DNA of 64,000 nucleotides from Burhinus oedicnemus (taxonomy: Eukaryota; Chordata; Aves; Charadriiformes; Burhinidae), in assembly GCA_008921705.1 (NCBI GenBank), contig VFFE01008422.1, positions 3,296,328 to 3,360,327 of the forward strand. Direction: 5' to 3'. Positions 39,498-50,606 of this stretch are shown here, piece by piece. Position 1 is the stretch's first letter. Each line of letters begins with the position of its first letter. The notes under the pieces were generated by a model that had not been told where the DNA came from, did not search any database, and saw nothing but the letters and a program-made list of their open reading frames with translations. A program made the translations under genes and the position numbers.

Positions 39498-42035
39498 TGA
39501 CATTATGTCAATATTTTCTGTGGCCTTGCAGCTGCGTGCCAGTCTATGATTCTTGGAGAATTAAAGAGAGATTTGATGGATTTTGAGACCCAGGAGAGAG
39601 TCTGAATACAACTGTCGTGACAAGAGCATGGTTCAACATATGGCTGTATCCACCTTTTCCTTCAAAAATGTCTGTTAGACATATGCTCTGCTTGAAAAAT
39701 GGCTTGGAGCTACCAAAGATACAACAATAATCAATGGAAAGAAAAAGATGAAGGGATACCTGAAAGCAGATGGTGCATACAACAGGAGAGAGGCAGTCCT
39801 GAGGAGAATTATGAATATCAAAATGTTTAAGACTAAGTGGTTTAATGCTTAAAATGGCGTTCAAGTGTCACTAGATGAAAAAATCATTGAATAAACTGAT
39901 TTAATCTTGTAGAAGAAAGTGTTCTGCAGCACTACTAAACAGATTTTTTTAAATAGCTGCTTAAAACCCTGTTTTCTGTAAGTTACCACATACAAACATA
40001 GCTAGTAAATAGTCCACTAAAAATGTACAGAAATGTTTTAATTATTAGACAGTTTTTTGTGTGGCTCATCTAGGGCATGGTTTGTAAAGTTGTATTTGTG
40101 GGGAGGTCCTGCTTTCTGTAAACTGAGCTCATGTGTACATCAAGTGGTATGCGTCTTTCTTTCAAGGGTATTTATGTCAAGAATACTTTGTAATCTCAAT
40201 ACCTGTGCTTTTCTAACATGCATCTCCCATCTCCTGCTTAAGTCCTATCCCTAGGATATAATTCGGAATTTACCCCATTGCTTCCTGCCACAAAACATTA
40301 AATGAGTTATCTTACTGCTTCACCTCTGCAAATTTAAAGTAAAAGAAAGTAACTGCACTGTGAGCATGGTATTTGTTTGAAGAAAGTGAAAAGACTCTTC
40401 CTTAGGACAAAAAAAAATAATTTATCCAGCTATAACAGAATTGCAATGAACTTCAGCATCTACTTATTAACTATGGTGACTGGATGAATCTTATTCACTG
40501 TCTTTACTCTTACTTTGTCTATCTTGCTTTGTCCGGAAGCAAGATAGCTATAGCTTACCAAAATATTTCTGATTACTTCTTGTACATGAAGAATAAAGGA
40601 AGGTTTGCTTGAAGTTTCTTGACTCATTAGTGATTTTGCAGATTTTGAAGTATTCAACATCCTCACAGATAATCTGCCTTAGGGCTCCGACCCAGCTGGA
40701 CATAGAATGAGAGCCAATGATGAAAGAAGCAAGTCCTTTTTTCCTGAAGGCTTAGCGAATAAATGAGGTGAAGTGAGCTTCAGAACTACAACAATTTCAT
40801 ATCCCCTCTACAAATGGTACTAATTAGCCCCACTGTCATACTTTCTCCAAGTGCAGACCGAAAATTAGGTATGGGTACGATTTTAATAACCTTTTCTTCT
40901 ACAGAAGGGCTTAATCCCAGCCCAGGTTGAGACCATGTTGCTGCTATAATCTGGATTGATAAAGAACTTTAGTGTGGGATATATTCAGTTGTGTCAATCT
41001 AATTCAGAAAATACATTTTTTCTGACTTTTCAGATGGGAATTTACCATTTACTTCTTCAGGACATTAATGCCTCTTGACTCTTTGATTTAATAAAGATTG
41101 TAAGAACAAATTTAGTCTTGTATGTATGCCTGTAGCAGGAACCTCATATTTAAAATAAAAATATCAGGGGAGGATTTCTGAGGAACAGAAAATGTTAGAA
41201 GCAAAGTTTCATTACCATTTGTTTTCTTTTATGGATGTATCTATGGCTTAAGATTGTTGCTTTTTTTGGGCTTGAAATTGTTGATTTCATGTGTGTGTTA
41301 TTCATTTATACATATATTTATACTTATACATATATATATTTATTATAATGTGTGTATTTATATACAAGGTACTTCAATAGTTAACTTTTAAATTGTAAAG
41401 ACTTAGATTAAATATAGTATGTTCACATGAGACTTTATTGTTCTGTCACAACAAACAGATTTTGGAACTATATTCTGAACTGGGTTTATTCAAGCTTGTC
41501 CAGTCTATCTTAATATCAATAAAAGGCTACTATAAAGTTGAAGATCTATAAGAGGTTTTCTAAAGAATTTGAACTGAACTTAAATTGTCATTTTATTTTA
41601 CAAGTGACTGTTCAATATTTATTAAACTTAAATGCATAAATACTCTTACATTGTGTAAGGAGAACATTCTGTGTAATGAAAATCCAGGGTTAAACAGACT
41701 GTCATATAGAAGTTAAAATACGGACTGTTAATCAGCTGTCATTTCATTGTACTATTCACACAAACTGCAGCCTGGACATGGCAATTAATACAGTTGAGCA
41801 ACAGAAACTGTCGAATTGCTTTATGTCCTTGTTCATTCCTGCTGTTTTCCTGTGTCAGTAATGCTCCAGGGGATGAAAATGAATCTGTTCCTTTCCTCTC
41901 TGGCACTTGCTGCTGTTTCCACATGCTTTATGGTGTGGAGATCAAATACACCATTCTCTATGCTAAGGTTTGTAATTAGTTTTTTAATGAGTATCCACAT
42001 TTCTGCACAATTTTCTTTTTGACAGACTTGTGTGG
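39498..42035. other. AT-rich unique DNA with one TA-rich microsatellite
   Basis: No supported gene. Open frames are at most 106 codons and unrecognised. A TA/TG-rich simple repeat lies at 41290-41368. Confidence 0.55.
41290..41368. repeat. TA/TG-rich simple repeat
   Basis: An imperfect low-complexity tract of GTGTGTG, TTTATACATATA and TATATATATT units. It is an ordinary decayed microsatellite. Confidence 0.85.
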
Positions 42036-42292
42036 TGTGGGGCAGGATTTGACTGGCCTCAGAAAAAGTCCTACTGCTGTTCAGCTGATGGAAGGAAATG
42101 TGTTGGACCTTGTTGGCCACAGGCCTTGGGTAGATTAAGATAAGAGCTGTACCCTAGAAGAATAGGGAGTACTGATTCTGTGTGTAGATAAAGATTAGGC
42201 AGCTGTCTCATGACTGAGAAACTATTGTTCTGCACAGGGAAGACTGTTACAGCTAAGGAAAGCAAATGTTTAGAAGATTGTATTAGTGGCAA

Positions 42293-42361
42293 CCAATTAG
42301 CAGTTAACACAGGAGATGAGTATGAACCAATCAGTTTGTAATATGTGTCGAAGGCACCAAT
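42293..42361 (+). promoter_or_regulatory. Three spaced CCAAT boxes in ERVK-like LTR
   Basis: CCAAT occurs at 42293-42297, 42327-42331 and 42357-42361, spaced 34 and 30 bp, all in sense orientation and all within 100 bp upstream of the TATA box. The arrangement is typical of a strong RNA polymerase II promoter; present-day activity is inferred. Confidence 0.7.
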
Positions 42362-42390
42362 CGATTTGAAATACATTGCCTTCTGATCTG

Positions 42391-42419
42391 TATAAATACT
42401 TGTGGATAGTCCTAATAAA
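42391..42419 (+). promoter_or_regulatory. TATA box and poly(A) signal of ERVK-like LTR
   Basis: TATAAATA (42391-42398) lies 15 bp before AATAAA (42414-42419). A poly(A) signal so close to the TATA box implies a very short R region, as in avian alpharetrovirus-like LTRs. Confidence 0.75.
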
Positions 42420-42468
42420 CTCGACATTTAGCTTGCATCAAGCTGCGTCCCGTCTCTCAATCACGGCA

Positions 42469-45400
42469 GTGTGGGATTTAGGAAATAGGCCTGGATAGCT
42501 GTCCCACAAACATACAGTGTTTCCTTCCGATAGCGATGGAAACTGGTGATTTTCCTTTTCATAGGTAGTGGAGTGTTTTCACCAAGTGTCCATAGTTGTT
42601 TGACTAATTTATTTTCAAAAGCCATAATTTTTCTCTTTTTTCCACTAGCATTACCTTTTGAGCATTCTCATTCTGCTCTGGTGTGGTATTTTTTTCTCTC
42701 CTAAATATTGCTGAGGCCTCGATGTTGTGAGGCCTATCTAGTCTCTGCTACTACTGTTGGCTTTACAGACTTAGAAAGGTTAATTAGCGTATCTTCCTGA
42801 TGATTTTCTAACGTAACATTGGCTGTCCTTGGATTTCAAGGGCATTTGTTTTGTCATGACTGAGTTTGAACCAGGTGTGGCACGCTATTTTTACACATTA
42901 TTTGGGGTTTTGTGAAAGTGTTGCTCAGTATTGTAGCATATAGCTCTTCTAGACTGATTATCTAGAATGTCAAGATATTGCTCATCTTGAATAGCATTCA
43001 AGTGTTTTGCTGGCATGATCATTCAAATTATGGGGCAAAAAAAGAATAAAAAGAACACATAGCAGCTTTTCACATCCTGCATACACATCCATGCCATTTG
43101 GTTTTCTGTTTAGCCTTACAAAACTCTTTGTCTAACTTTAGGTGGCATTAGTAATTTTTGCTGCTAGAAATGCCGAATCACACTGTCTCTTGCACTGCTC
43201 TTTTTTTTCTGCTATTGCAGTTTGCTTTCAGTTTCTTTCCCCTATGATAAAGCCTTAAAATATGTTTTTCAGTTCAAATCAGAATTTCTTTTTTTTTTTC
43301 CCTCCATTTTCTGTATTGTTTTCTATTTCACTGATCTTTCACATTTTTTTTTATTTTATTTTATCTTGTATTGCCAACACAAGGACTGTGGCCTACCAGT
43401 GTAGGTTTCTTCATGTAGGTAACATTTTTTTAAACACTTCCCAAGTTTTACTTTTTTACATTTACATTTTTTTTTCCAGAGATTGGGTGACATCCATGTC
43501 CCTCTGTGCAAATTTTCTAGGTCATTTGTGAAAAAGCTACTTCAAACACCAAGTATATTTCTATGGCTCTTCCTCAACTTTGATAAGCTTCGGGTTCTTT
43601 CTCTGTTGTTCTTTCCGTTCATGAGTCATCATGTTATGGTTTGCATTTTTTGCCTTTAAAATCAGATGGCTGTCTTTTCCTTGTCACTATATTATTTTGT
43701 TTGCTCAAAGCACTATGTGACTGTTGCATGTTGCTAACAGTCTGTTTTGGAATCTGGGTGTGTGCTACATCCATTGAACTAGATTTTCAGTCAGTGAATT
43801 TCCGTGAAGTGTGCCATGGTGAGGGCTCTTCACCTTACATGCTATTATCACCATTGCCAAAGCAGACCTTTTTTTTGCTTGAAATCCTTCCAATTACCAT
43901 GTTTCAGATTGATCTCATTGATGTTAAGGATGTCAAGTGGGTAACTGTCTGCTTCCATCATGATTTTTGAGAAGTGACATATTCCTATTATATTCCAATG
44001 ACAAAAATTAGACTGGTTTATTTCTATCAGCCCTAGATTTTTTGGGAACTCAGCTTACATCAGATTTTAATACAGAATGAGGTTCCAAGAATGTTCTCTG
44101 CAAAACAACCATTTTACTGAAATCTTAGCTTAGTCTTTTTTCTCTAGCTGTTATTTCTATGAGGTTAAGTAGTCCTGCTGTTACATTATTGGGCTTGAAA
44201 TGGGCAACTGTAGTAAAACAGATATGTTCTTAAGGAGCTGCAGTTTTGTCAAAACGGGAAATGCGCCTTCTGTATTAGAATGAATATCTAACAGATGATG
44301 GAGGACTAAGAGAAAGAAGATAACTGAGATAAAAATAAGAGCCTGAACTGTGCTCTCTTAGGGTATATTTTTAGTATGGACTTATCAGAGAGCCAGGAGT
44401 TGGCTTAAAATGCATCTGTAGAAGTCAGTAGATGAATTTCACCTACTGGACTGTGAGCATGAAAGCAATGGAAGATGGTTTTCTAATCTAAAATGTTCAA
44501 AATAACTTTTTTGTCCTTTATATAGAAAATTTAAGGTTGTTCTATTTCTGTTGTAGGGGAAGGTATGCTAAAAAATGAGAAAGACTTTTGTTTTCATCAA
44601 GCAACATGCCCTCTTTAAATTAGAGTTTCCCAAAGACAACTATTTCCCGTGCTGAAAATAATGAAGAGGAGCTGACATACTTTCTAGTTTCCAGCTCAGT
44701 TGGAACAAGGTCATGTTCCTTTCTATTTCTGCAAAAATTATTTTCCAAATTCATTTTACTCTGAATTGAAAATGGATTGATATTTAGGTGAAGTTCAATC
44801 AGTGTTAAGAGTGTAGTGTTAATAACTTTGATGCGCATTATTGGATTACAGAATGTAATAACATTTTCTTTAGTTATTCAAATGATTTTTCACCATAGTT
44901 CAGAATATTTCCAATCAGACTTTTATAGCTACTGAGGTCCTGGGTCAGCTACTTACAGTACTTAGCTGAAAGAGGAGAATTTCTGATGACCTCTCATGAT
45001 TAAAAGCATGAAAAAAGCCCATTCAAAATGTCTCTAATTTCTTCCTTTAATTACACGGATTTTTTTTCTTAGTTATCAGTTCTAATACATGACTCAATCT
45101 GTTCCACTCTTGAATGTTTCTGGGAGGTTCGAGAAATGATTTGCCTGTCTTCACAAGAACAGGTTAAAGTACTGGAAGAAAAGCAATACGAAGTTTATAA
45201 GAAAACCTTTCCTAGTTTTGCAGCATTATCAATCAGATGTTTTACTTGAAGAGAACAAACTAAATAGAGAAAATTGGATTGTCAAGATCAAAAAAAAAGA
45301 CAGAATCACTTCTGTTAATAAGTATAGCATCTGCAATTCTGCTAACTACGGTAAAATAAGAATGATTAATTCTTATGCTTCAGAACATAAACTGATTGGT

Positions 45401-46859
45401 TTAAGTTGGATGGAATTTTCTCCATTTTATTTTGGTGTAACTTTCAAAGACACTTAAATTGTTGGAAATTTTTATACTGGTGTATATATTGAGTAGCAAG
45501 ACGTCTGTACATGCAAGAGCTTAGATCAAATGAAATTAATAGTTTTAGGAAAAGATTTTTCATATTTAAGTAATATTGATACTTAGTTAATTAAAATACA
45601 TACAGTTTTAAAACGTAGTATATATCTAGAAGCATCCCTGTTCCAGTGTTAGGCACACTGTATTTGGAAAAAGCAGTTTCTAAAAGTACTCTTAATTAGT
45701 AGAAATTATTAGTAGATTTTTTTTTTTTTTTTAGGGATTGAAGAAATTTCATATGCTTGGAAAATAAGAATAGGTAAAAGGATACTTCTGGGAGTTAACT
45801 AATAGCAAATCTATCTTTTCTTCCTAGTGAAATGCAAGAGATACTTAGCCTCTGTGCACATAAGGGGCAACACATTTGTTAACAGTACGAAATATTGATC
45901 TTTAAAGATCAGATTAAACCAGATAAACTTGACTTATTTGTTTGTACTGCAGAAATTAAAGATGAAACAGTAAATGGAGGATGTTCAGACTGTAGTAAAA
46001 CATTTGGTTCAACATTTCTTGATTTTTATTTCAATCATTAGTTTGAATGGACTTAAAAAGGACTGTTTTCGTAATATGCTTACATTCTTTTTCTGTCCTT
46101 TATAAAATTTCTAGTATATGGGTCTCTGGTTCCATGTCCCATGGACCAATATAAGATTGTATTCAGGGTACAATTACTTTGGACTACATGAATTCATTCA
46201 TTGCATTGTAACTGCAACTCTTAATTGACACCCGTAACTATAATTTGGCTATGTTACTCAAAAGCATAAATCAAACCACCATAAAACTACAGTAGCTATG
46301 CGTATAAGCAATTCTCCTAGCTCTCACTGCATTATTATGAAGTTTAAATTTTCAGAATCACTTTCTCAATTCTGAACACCTATGTTGAAAGGAGAGAAGT
46401 TGAAAACTGGAGCTGTTTTACAATAATGTCACTTAGTGTAACTACCATGTATTGTATTTGATTTTTCTTAGAGGATGGAAGCATAATGTGAAGACACTAA
46501 ATGTCTCTTTCTACATTCTCAGAGAAAAAAAGCGGGAGACAGTGGGTTCACAACTCTAGCACTCATTGACGTAAACGTGTGGTGAGTCAGGCCTCTAAGT
46601 GAAATCTGGACTTCAAATATTTTACAGGTAGTTCTGCCACAGGCAGAGTTCTTTTCCAGTGGCTAAAGACATACTGTAAGAAACTATTTATGAAAGGATA
46701 TGATCTACCAGAATATGCCTCCACTGACTTCCAGATCTGCTTAAAGAGTTGAAGAAACATTTGTACCAAATGACAGGAAGATTTTATATAGCTGATGCTG
46801 AGCCTTTCAAAGTCTAGGTGGTCTGGAATAAGCCCATGCAGGCTGGAGATTGACTGGCT
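42469..46859. other. AT-rich unique DNA, nothing recognised
   Basis: About 4.4 kb without a supported gene. It includes pyrimidine-rich low-complexity DNA at about 43285-43370 and a run of 16 T at 45717-45732. The open frames at 43262-43531 and 43641-43970 (+) are hydrophobic because of T-rich sequence and are not credible proteins. Confidence 0.55.
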
Positions 46860-46889
46860 GAATATCACCTGCAGTATAGGACCAGGGGA

Positions 46890-47761
46890 TGGTCTCCTAG
46901 CCTGCATGGAGTGTGCAGTTATTGAGGATCTGTGTTGCCAAAAAAGGAGCTGTGGGAGCACATCAGCAGATTGTGTAGCACCAGTGATGACAAGAAAGAG
47001 GTTGACCAGATCTTCTCTGAGACTCTGCAGCTTTAAAAGCCTGAACCTCTAATTGTACGAAGGGAGGGGGAGACAGTGTCTGAAAGCTGAAGGCTAAAAG
47101 CTGGTGACTTCTGGCACCAAGGCAAGAATTCCTGCTCCACCTGAAGATTCGCAACTATAGAAAAGATTCAGTGCCCTCCTAGCAGATGAGGGCCTGGGAG
47201 CTCGGTCAAATGAAACATCCATGCTGGCTGAGCCTCAGCCATGGAGGAACAGCAGAAGGAAGCAGTGAGCGTTAGTAATGGAAGACTCCTTGCTGGAGGA
47301 GACATAAGCCCCCATCTGACAACCTGTTTTCTGGGGACATTTAGTGTTTGCTGGGACTTATATTTGGGATGTTGTTGAAAGGCTTGTTTGACCCTCACAT
47401 TCTTATCCTCTGCTATCCTTCCACATGGGCACCAACAATACTGCCTGGAGAGATCGGGAATGTATTGTGTGATTACATGGCTCTGGGAACAGTGGTCAAG
47501 GCATGAGGGGCCCAGGTAGTTTTCTCTTTGATCACAATCCTGCCAGTGACAGGAAAAGACCTAAGGAGGAGCAGATGGATCCCACAGGTCAACAATTGAT
47601 TGCACAACTGATGTTAACTACAGGGTTTTGGCATCTGTGACCATGGAACGCTCTTTCAGGATCATGGACTGCTTGGAGGACATGGGATCCACTTGACTAA
47701 TTGGGAAAAATTCATCTTTGCGAACAGGATGTTCAGCCTGTTAAGGAGAGCTTTAAACTAG
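46890..47761 (+). pseudogene. CR1 ORF1 relic with SGNH-esterase-like domain, copy D
   Basis: ORF1 of CR1 encodes an RNA-binding protein with, in this family, an SGNH/GDSL-type esterase domain. Visible in order: a Cys-x2-Cys start (LACMECAVIEDL, 46897-46932); a region with stops and frame changes; the GDSLL block, read here as EDSLL with Gly changed to Glu (about 47281-47295); the HMGTN block for the consensus H-x-G-T-N (47422-47436); and the C-terminal DxxH block, read as HGIHLTNW, so the catalytic Asp is His (about 47682-47705). The frame ends with a stop at 47759-47761 after LLRRALN. The esterase would be inactive even without the stops. The link to membrane or lipid binding proposed for such domains is family knowledge only. 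Confidence 0.8.
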
Positions 47762-47849
47762 GAATGATGGGGAGACAGAGGATGACCAAAAGTCAAGTGA
47801 GGAAGCGTTATACCAGGTTAAGCATGCAAAGGGTGTAGGGTCATATGAC

Positions 47850-50520
47850 GATTTGTAACCAACAAAACAGGGCTGAAGTCGGGTCATCCCATGTCCTATA
47901 TGCACAGGACAGTGCATACAGGACAGAGTTTTGGCAAAAGCTCTCATACCTTTTATGGGAAACGAGCATGACTAAGTGCCTGTACACTGATACACACAAC
48001 ATAAGGAACAGATAGGGGAAATTAGAGGTCTGTGTGCAGTTGCAGGGCTGCAATCTCATTGGGATCACAGGCATATGATGGGATGGCTCATGACTGGAGT
48101 GCTGCAATAGAAGGATACAGGCTCTTTAGGAAAAACAGACTGAGTAGGAAGAGAGGGGGAGTTGCCCTTTATGTGAGAGCAGCGGGAATGCATGGAGCTC
48201 TGCCTTGGAATGGGTGTAGAGTGAACTAAGAGCTTATGGGTCAGGATCAGCAGGCTGACCAACAGGGATAATTTTTGGGTGTCTGTTACAGGCTGCCTAA
48301 TCAGGGAGCACAATTAGATAAGGCCCCTTTCAGAGAACTAGAATAAGCTTCACATTCATAGGCCCTGCACCTCATCAGACACTTTAACAATCACAATATC
48401 TGCTAGGAGAGCAATACTGCAGGACACATCCATGAGGTTTCTGGAGTGCATTAAAAACAGTTTCCTGACATAAGATTGAGAACCTGATGAGGGGTGATGC
48501 TCTGCTAGACCTGATTTATATAAGCAAGGAAGAACCTGCTTGGGGATGTGAAGTTCAGGTGCAGCCTTGGCTACAGTGACCATGAGGTGACAGCATTTAG
48601 GATCCTAAGAGCAGTGAACAAAGCAGAACTCATGATCATAACTGTGGACTTCAGAAGAGCAGACTTTGGCCTGTTCAGGAATCTGCTTCAAAGAATCCTG
48701 TGGGATATGTTTCCGGAGAGAAGAGGGCTCTAGGACAATCAGTTGATTTTCAAGGATCAACTCTTCCAAGCTCAAGAATGGTCCATCCCAATAAGCAGAA
48801 AATGAAGCAAAAGTGGCAAGAAGTGAATAAACAAACCGCTCCTGACAAAGCTCAGATGTAAAAAATACTAGAGGTGGAAATGGACAAAACTGACCTGGGA
48901 AGAATATACAGATGCACACTGGGACATGGTTAGGAAAACAAAGCCCACCTGGAATCAAGTCTGCCAAGAGACATGAAGGGAAGCAAGAAAGTTTTCTGCA
49001 AGTATATCAGCAGCAACAGGAAGACTAAGGAAAATGTTAGTCTGCTGCTGAATAGGGCAGGGGATCTCATGACAAAGGACACAGAAAAAGCTGAAGTGAG
49101 TAATGCTGTCTTGACCTCTGTCTTTTAGCAAGACCAACCTTCAGGAATCCCAAGGCAGTATGGAGCATGTAAGACTTACCCTCAGTGCAGAGAGGATCAG
49201 GTTAGGGAACATTTAAATAAACTGAATATACACAAGTCTGTGGAACCTGACAGGATGTGCCCATGAGTGCCGAGGAAGAACACGAATATCACTGATACCT
49301 GTAAGAAGGGTGAGAAGCAGGATACAGGAAAGTACAGGCCAGTCAGCCTCACCTCAATCCCTGTGAAGGTAATGGTGGAAGTCCTCCTGGAAACCATTTC
49401 AAAACGCGTGAAGGACAGGAAGTTGATCAGTAGTCAGCACGGATTTATGAAGGGGAAATCATGCTTAACCAAACTGATAACCTTCTATGCTAAAATAAAT
49501 GGCTTGGTGGATGAGGAGAGAGCAGTGAATGTTGGTTACCCTGACTTCAGCAAGGCTTTCAACACTGTCTCCCATACTATCCTCATAGACAGACTGATAC
49601 AGTCCATGTAAGTGGACAGTGAGTTGGATTAAAAGCTAGCTGAATTGCTAGGCTGAAGAGTTGTGCTCAGTGATATGAATTCCAAGTGACAACCAGTCAC
49701 TAGTGGTGTACTCCAGGGGTCAATATCAGGGCCAATACTGTTTAACATCTTCATTAATGACCTGGATTCTGGATGGAGGACACTCTCAGCAAGTTTACAG
49801 ATGATACACAGCCGGGAGGAGTGTTTCATGTGTCAGATGGTTGTGCCGCTATTCAGACTTTGACAAGCTGGAGAAGTCAGTAGGCAGGAACCTCATGAAG
49901 TTCATCAAGGGAAGTGTACAGTTCTGGGGTGAATAAAACCATGTATCAGTACATGCTGGGAGCCAATAAGCTGGAAAGCAGCTTGGCAGAAAAGGACATG
50001 GGGGTCCTGCTGAACAACAAGTTGACCATGAGCCAGCAATGTGCACTTGTAGCTAAAAAAGATCGACAACATCCTGGGCTGAATTACGAAAAATGTCACC
50101 AGCGAGTTGAAGAGTGGCAGTTCTTCCTCTCTCCTCAGCACTGGTGAAGCCACATCTGGGTGCTGTGTCCTGTTCTGGGCTCTGCAGTGCAAGAGATACA
50201 TGGACTTACTGGAGCAAGTCCAGTGAAAGTCCAAAAAGATTATTAAGGGGCTGGAGCATCTACCATACAAGGAGAGGCTGAAAGAGCTGGGCTGTTTAGC
50301 CTGAAGAAGAGAAGGCTCAAGGGGGATCTTATCAGTGTGTATAAATACCTGATGGCAGAGGATGCAGAAGACAAAGACAAACTCTTAGTGGTGGCCTGTG
50401 ACGGGCAGGACAAGAGATAAAAATCCACAATAATAGTGGTTAAGCAGTGGAACAGGTTTCCCAGAGATGCTGGGGATTTTGTTCTGAGGGATGTCCAAAA
50501 TTAACTGGAGAAAGTCCTGA
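47850..50520 (+). pseudogene. CR1 ORF2 relic (endonuclease and RT), copy D
   Basis: Nearly complete but broken ORF2. The endonuclease part shows HDWSAAIEGYRLFRKNRL followed by GGVALYVR (about 48089-48180) and later SLGYSDHEVTAFRILRA (about 48563-48615), near the end of the AP-endonuclease fold. The conserved ITETWW block before it is destroyed by a stop and shifts. The RT has its best open block at 49267-49611, with DFSKAF motif A retaining its Asp (49543-49545). The VPQG block reads VLQG (about 49705-49720) and the FADD box reads FTDD (49794-49805), so all three metal-binding Asp codons survive. Numerous stops and frameshifts elsewhere make the gene non-functional. Confidence 0.88.
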
Positions 50521-50606
50521 ATAGCCTGATCTAACTGTAAAGGTAGCCCCTGTCAGAGCAGGGTGTTGACCCTCCTGATGTCTTTCCCAATCTCCATTAT
50601 TCTATA

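Larger units (their letters stand above)
42036..42468 (+). mobile_element. Solo LTR, ERVK-like, with perfect 6-bp duplication
   Basis: A 433-bp LTR starting TGTGGGGCAGG and ending TCACGGCA. It is flanked by a perfect 6-bp direct repeat, GTGTGG (42030-42035 and 42469-42474); a 6-bp duplication is usual for ERVK/alpha-beta-type elements. U3 holds three CCAAT boxes (42293, 42327, 42357), then a TATA box TATAAATA (42391-42398) and AATAAA (42414-42419) close behind, followed by a short R/U5. A small perfect stem, AGCTTG/CAAGCT (42430-42444), lies in U5. No primer-binding site or coding DNA follows, so it is a solo LTR. Intact duplication and signals suggest a relatively recent insertion. The 118-codon minus-strand frame across it is chance. 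Confidence 0.9.
46860..50606 (+). mobile_element. CR1 LINE copy D, longest copy, both ORFs decayed
   Basis: A CR1 of about 3.75 kb, the most complete copy here. Reading in order: the Cys-rich/coiled-coil start of ORF1, the SGNH esterase part of ORF1, the ORF2 endonuclease, the linker, the RT, the C-terminal region and the 3' UTR, ending in a degraded ATTATTCTATAA near 50597-50608. Only the 5' UTR and the very start of ORF1 appear to be missing. It is the most diverged of the four main CR1 copies, with stops and indels throughout and no clean terminal octamers, and so is probably the oldest of them. The 5' limit is uncertain by about 80 bp. Confidence 0.9.

Noticed and set aside
45717..45740. 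T16 tract followed by AG as a splice acceptor
   Set aside because: No open exon of recognisable content follows; long T runs are common in this AT-rich DNA.
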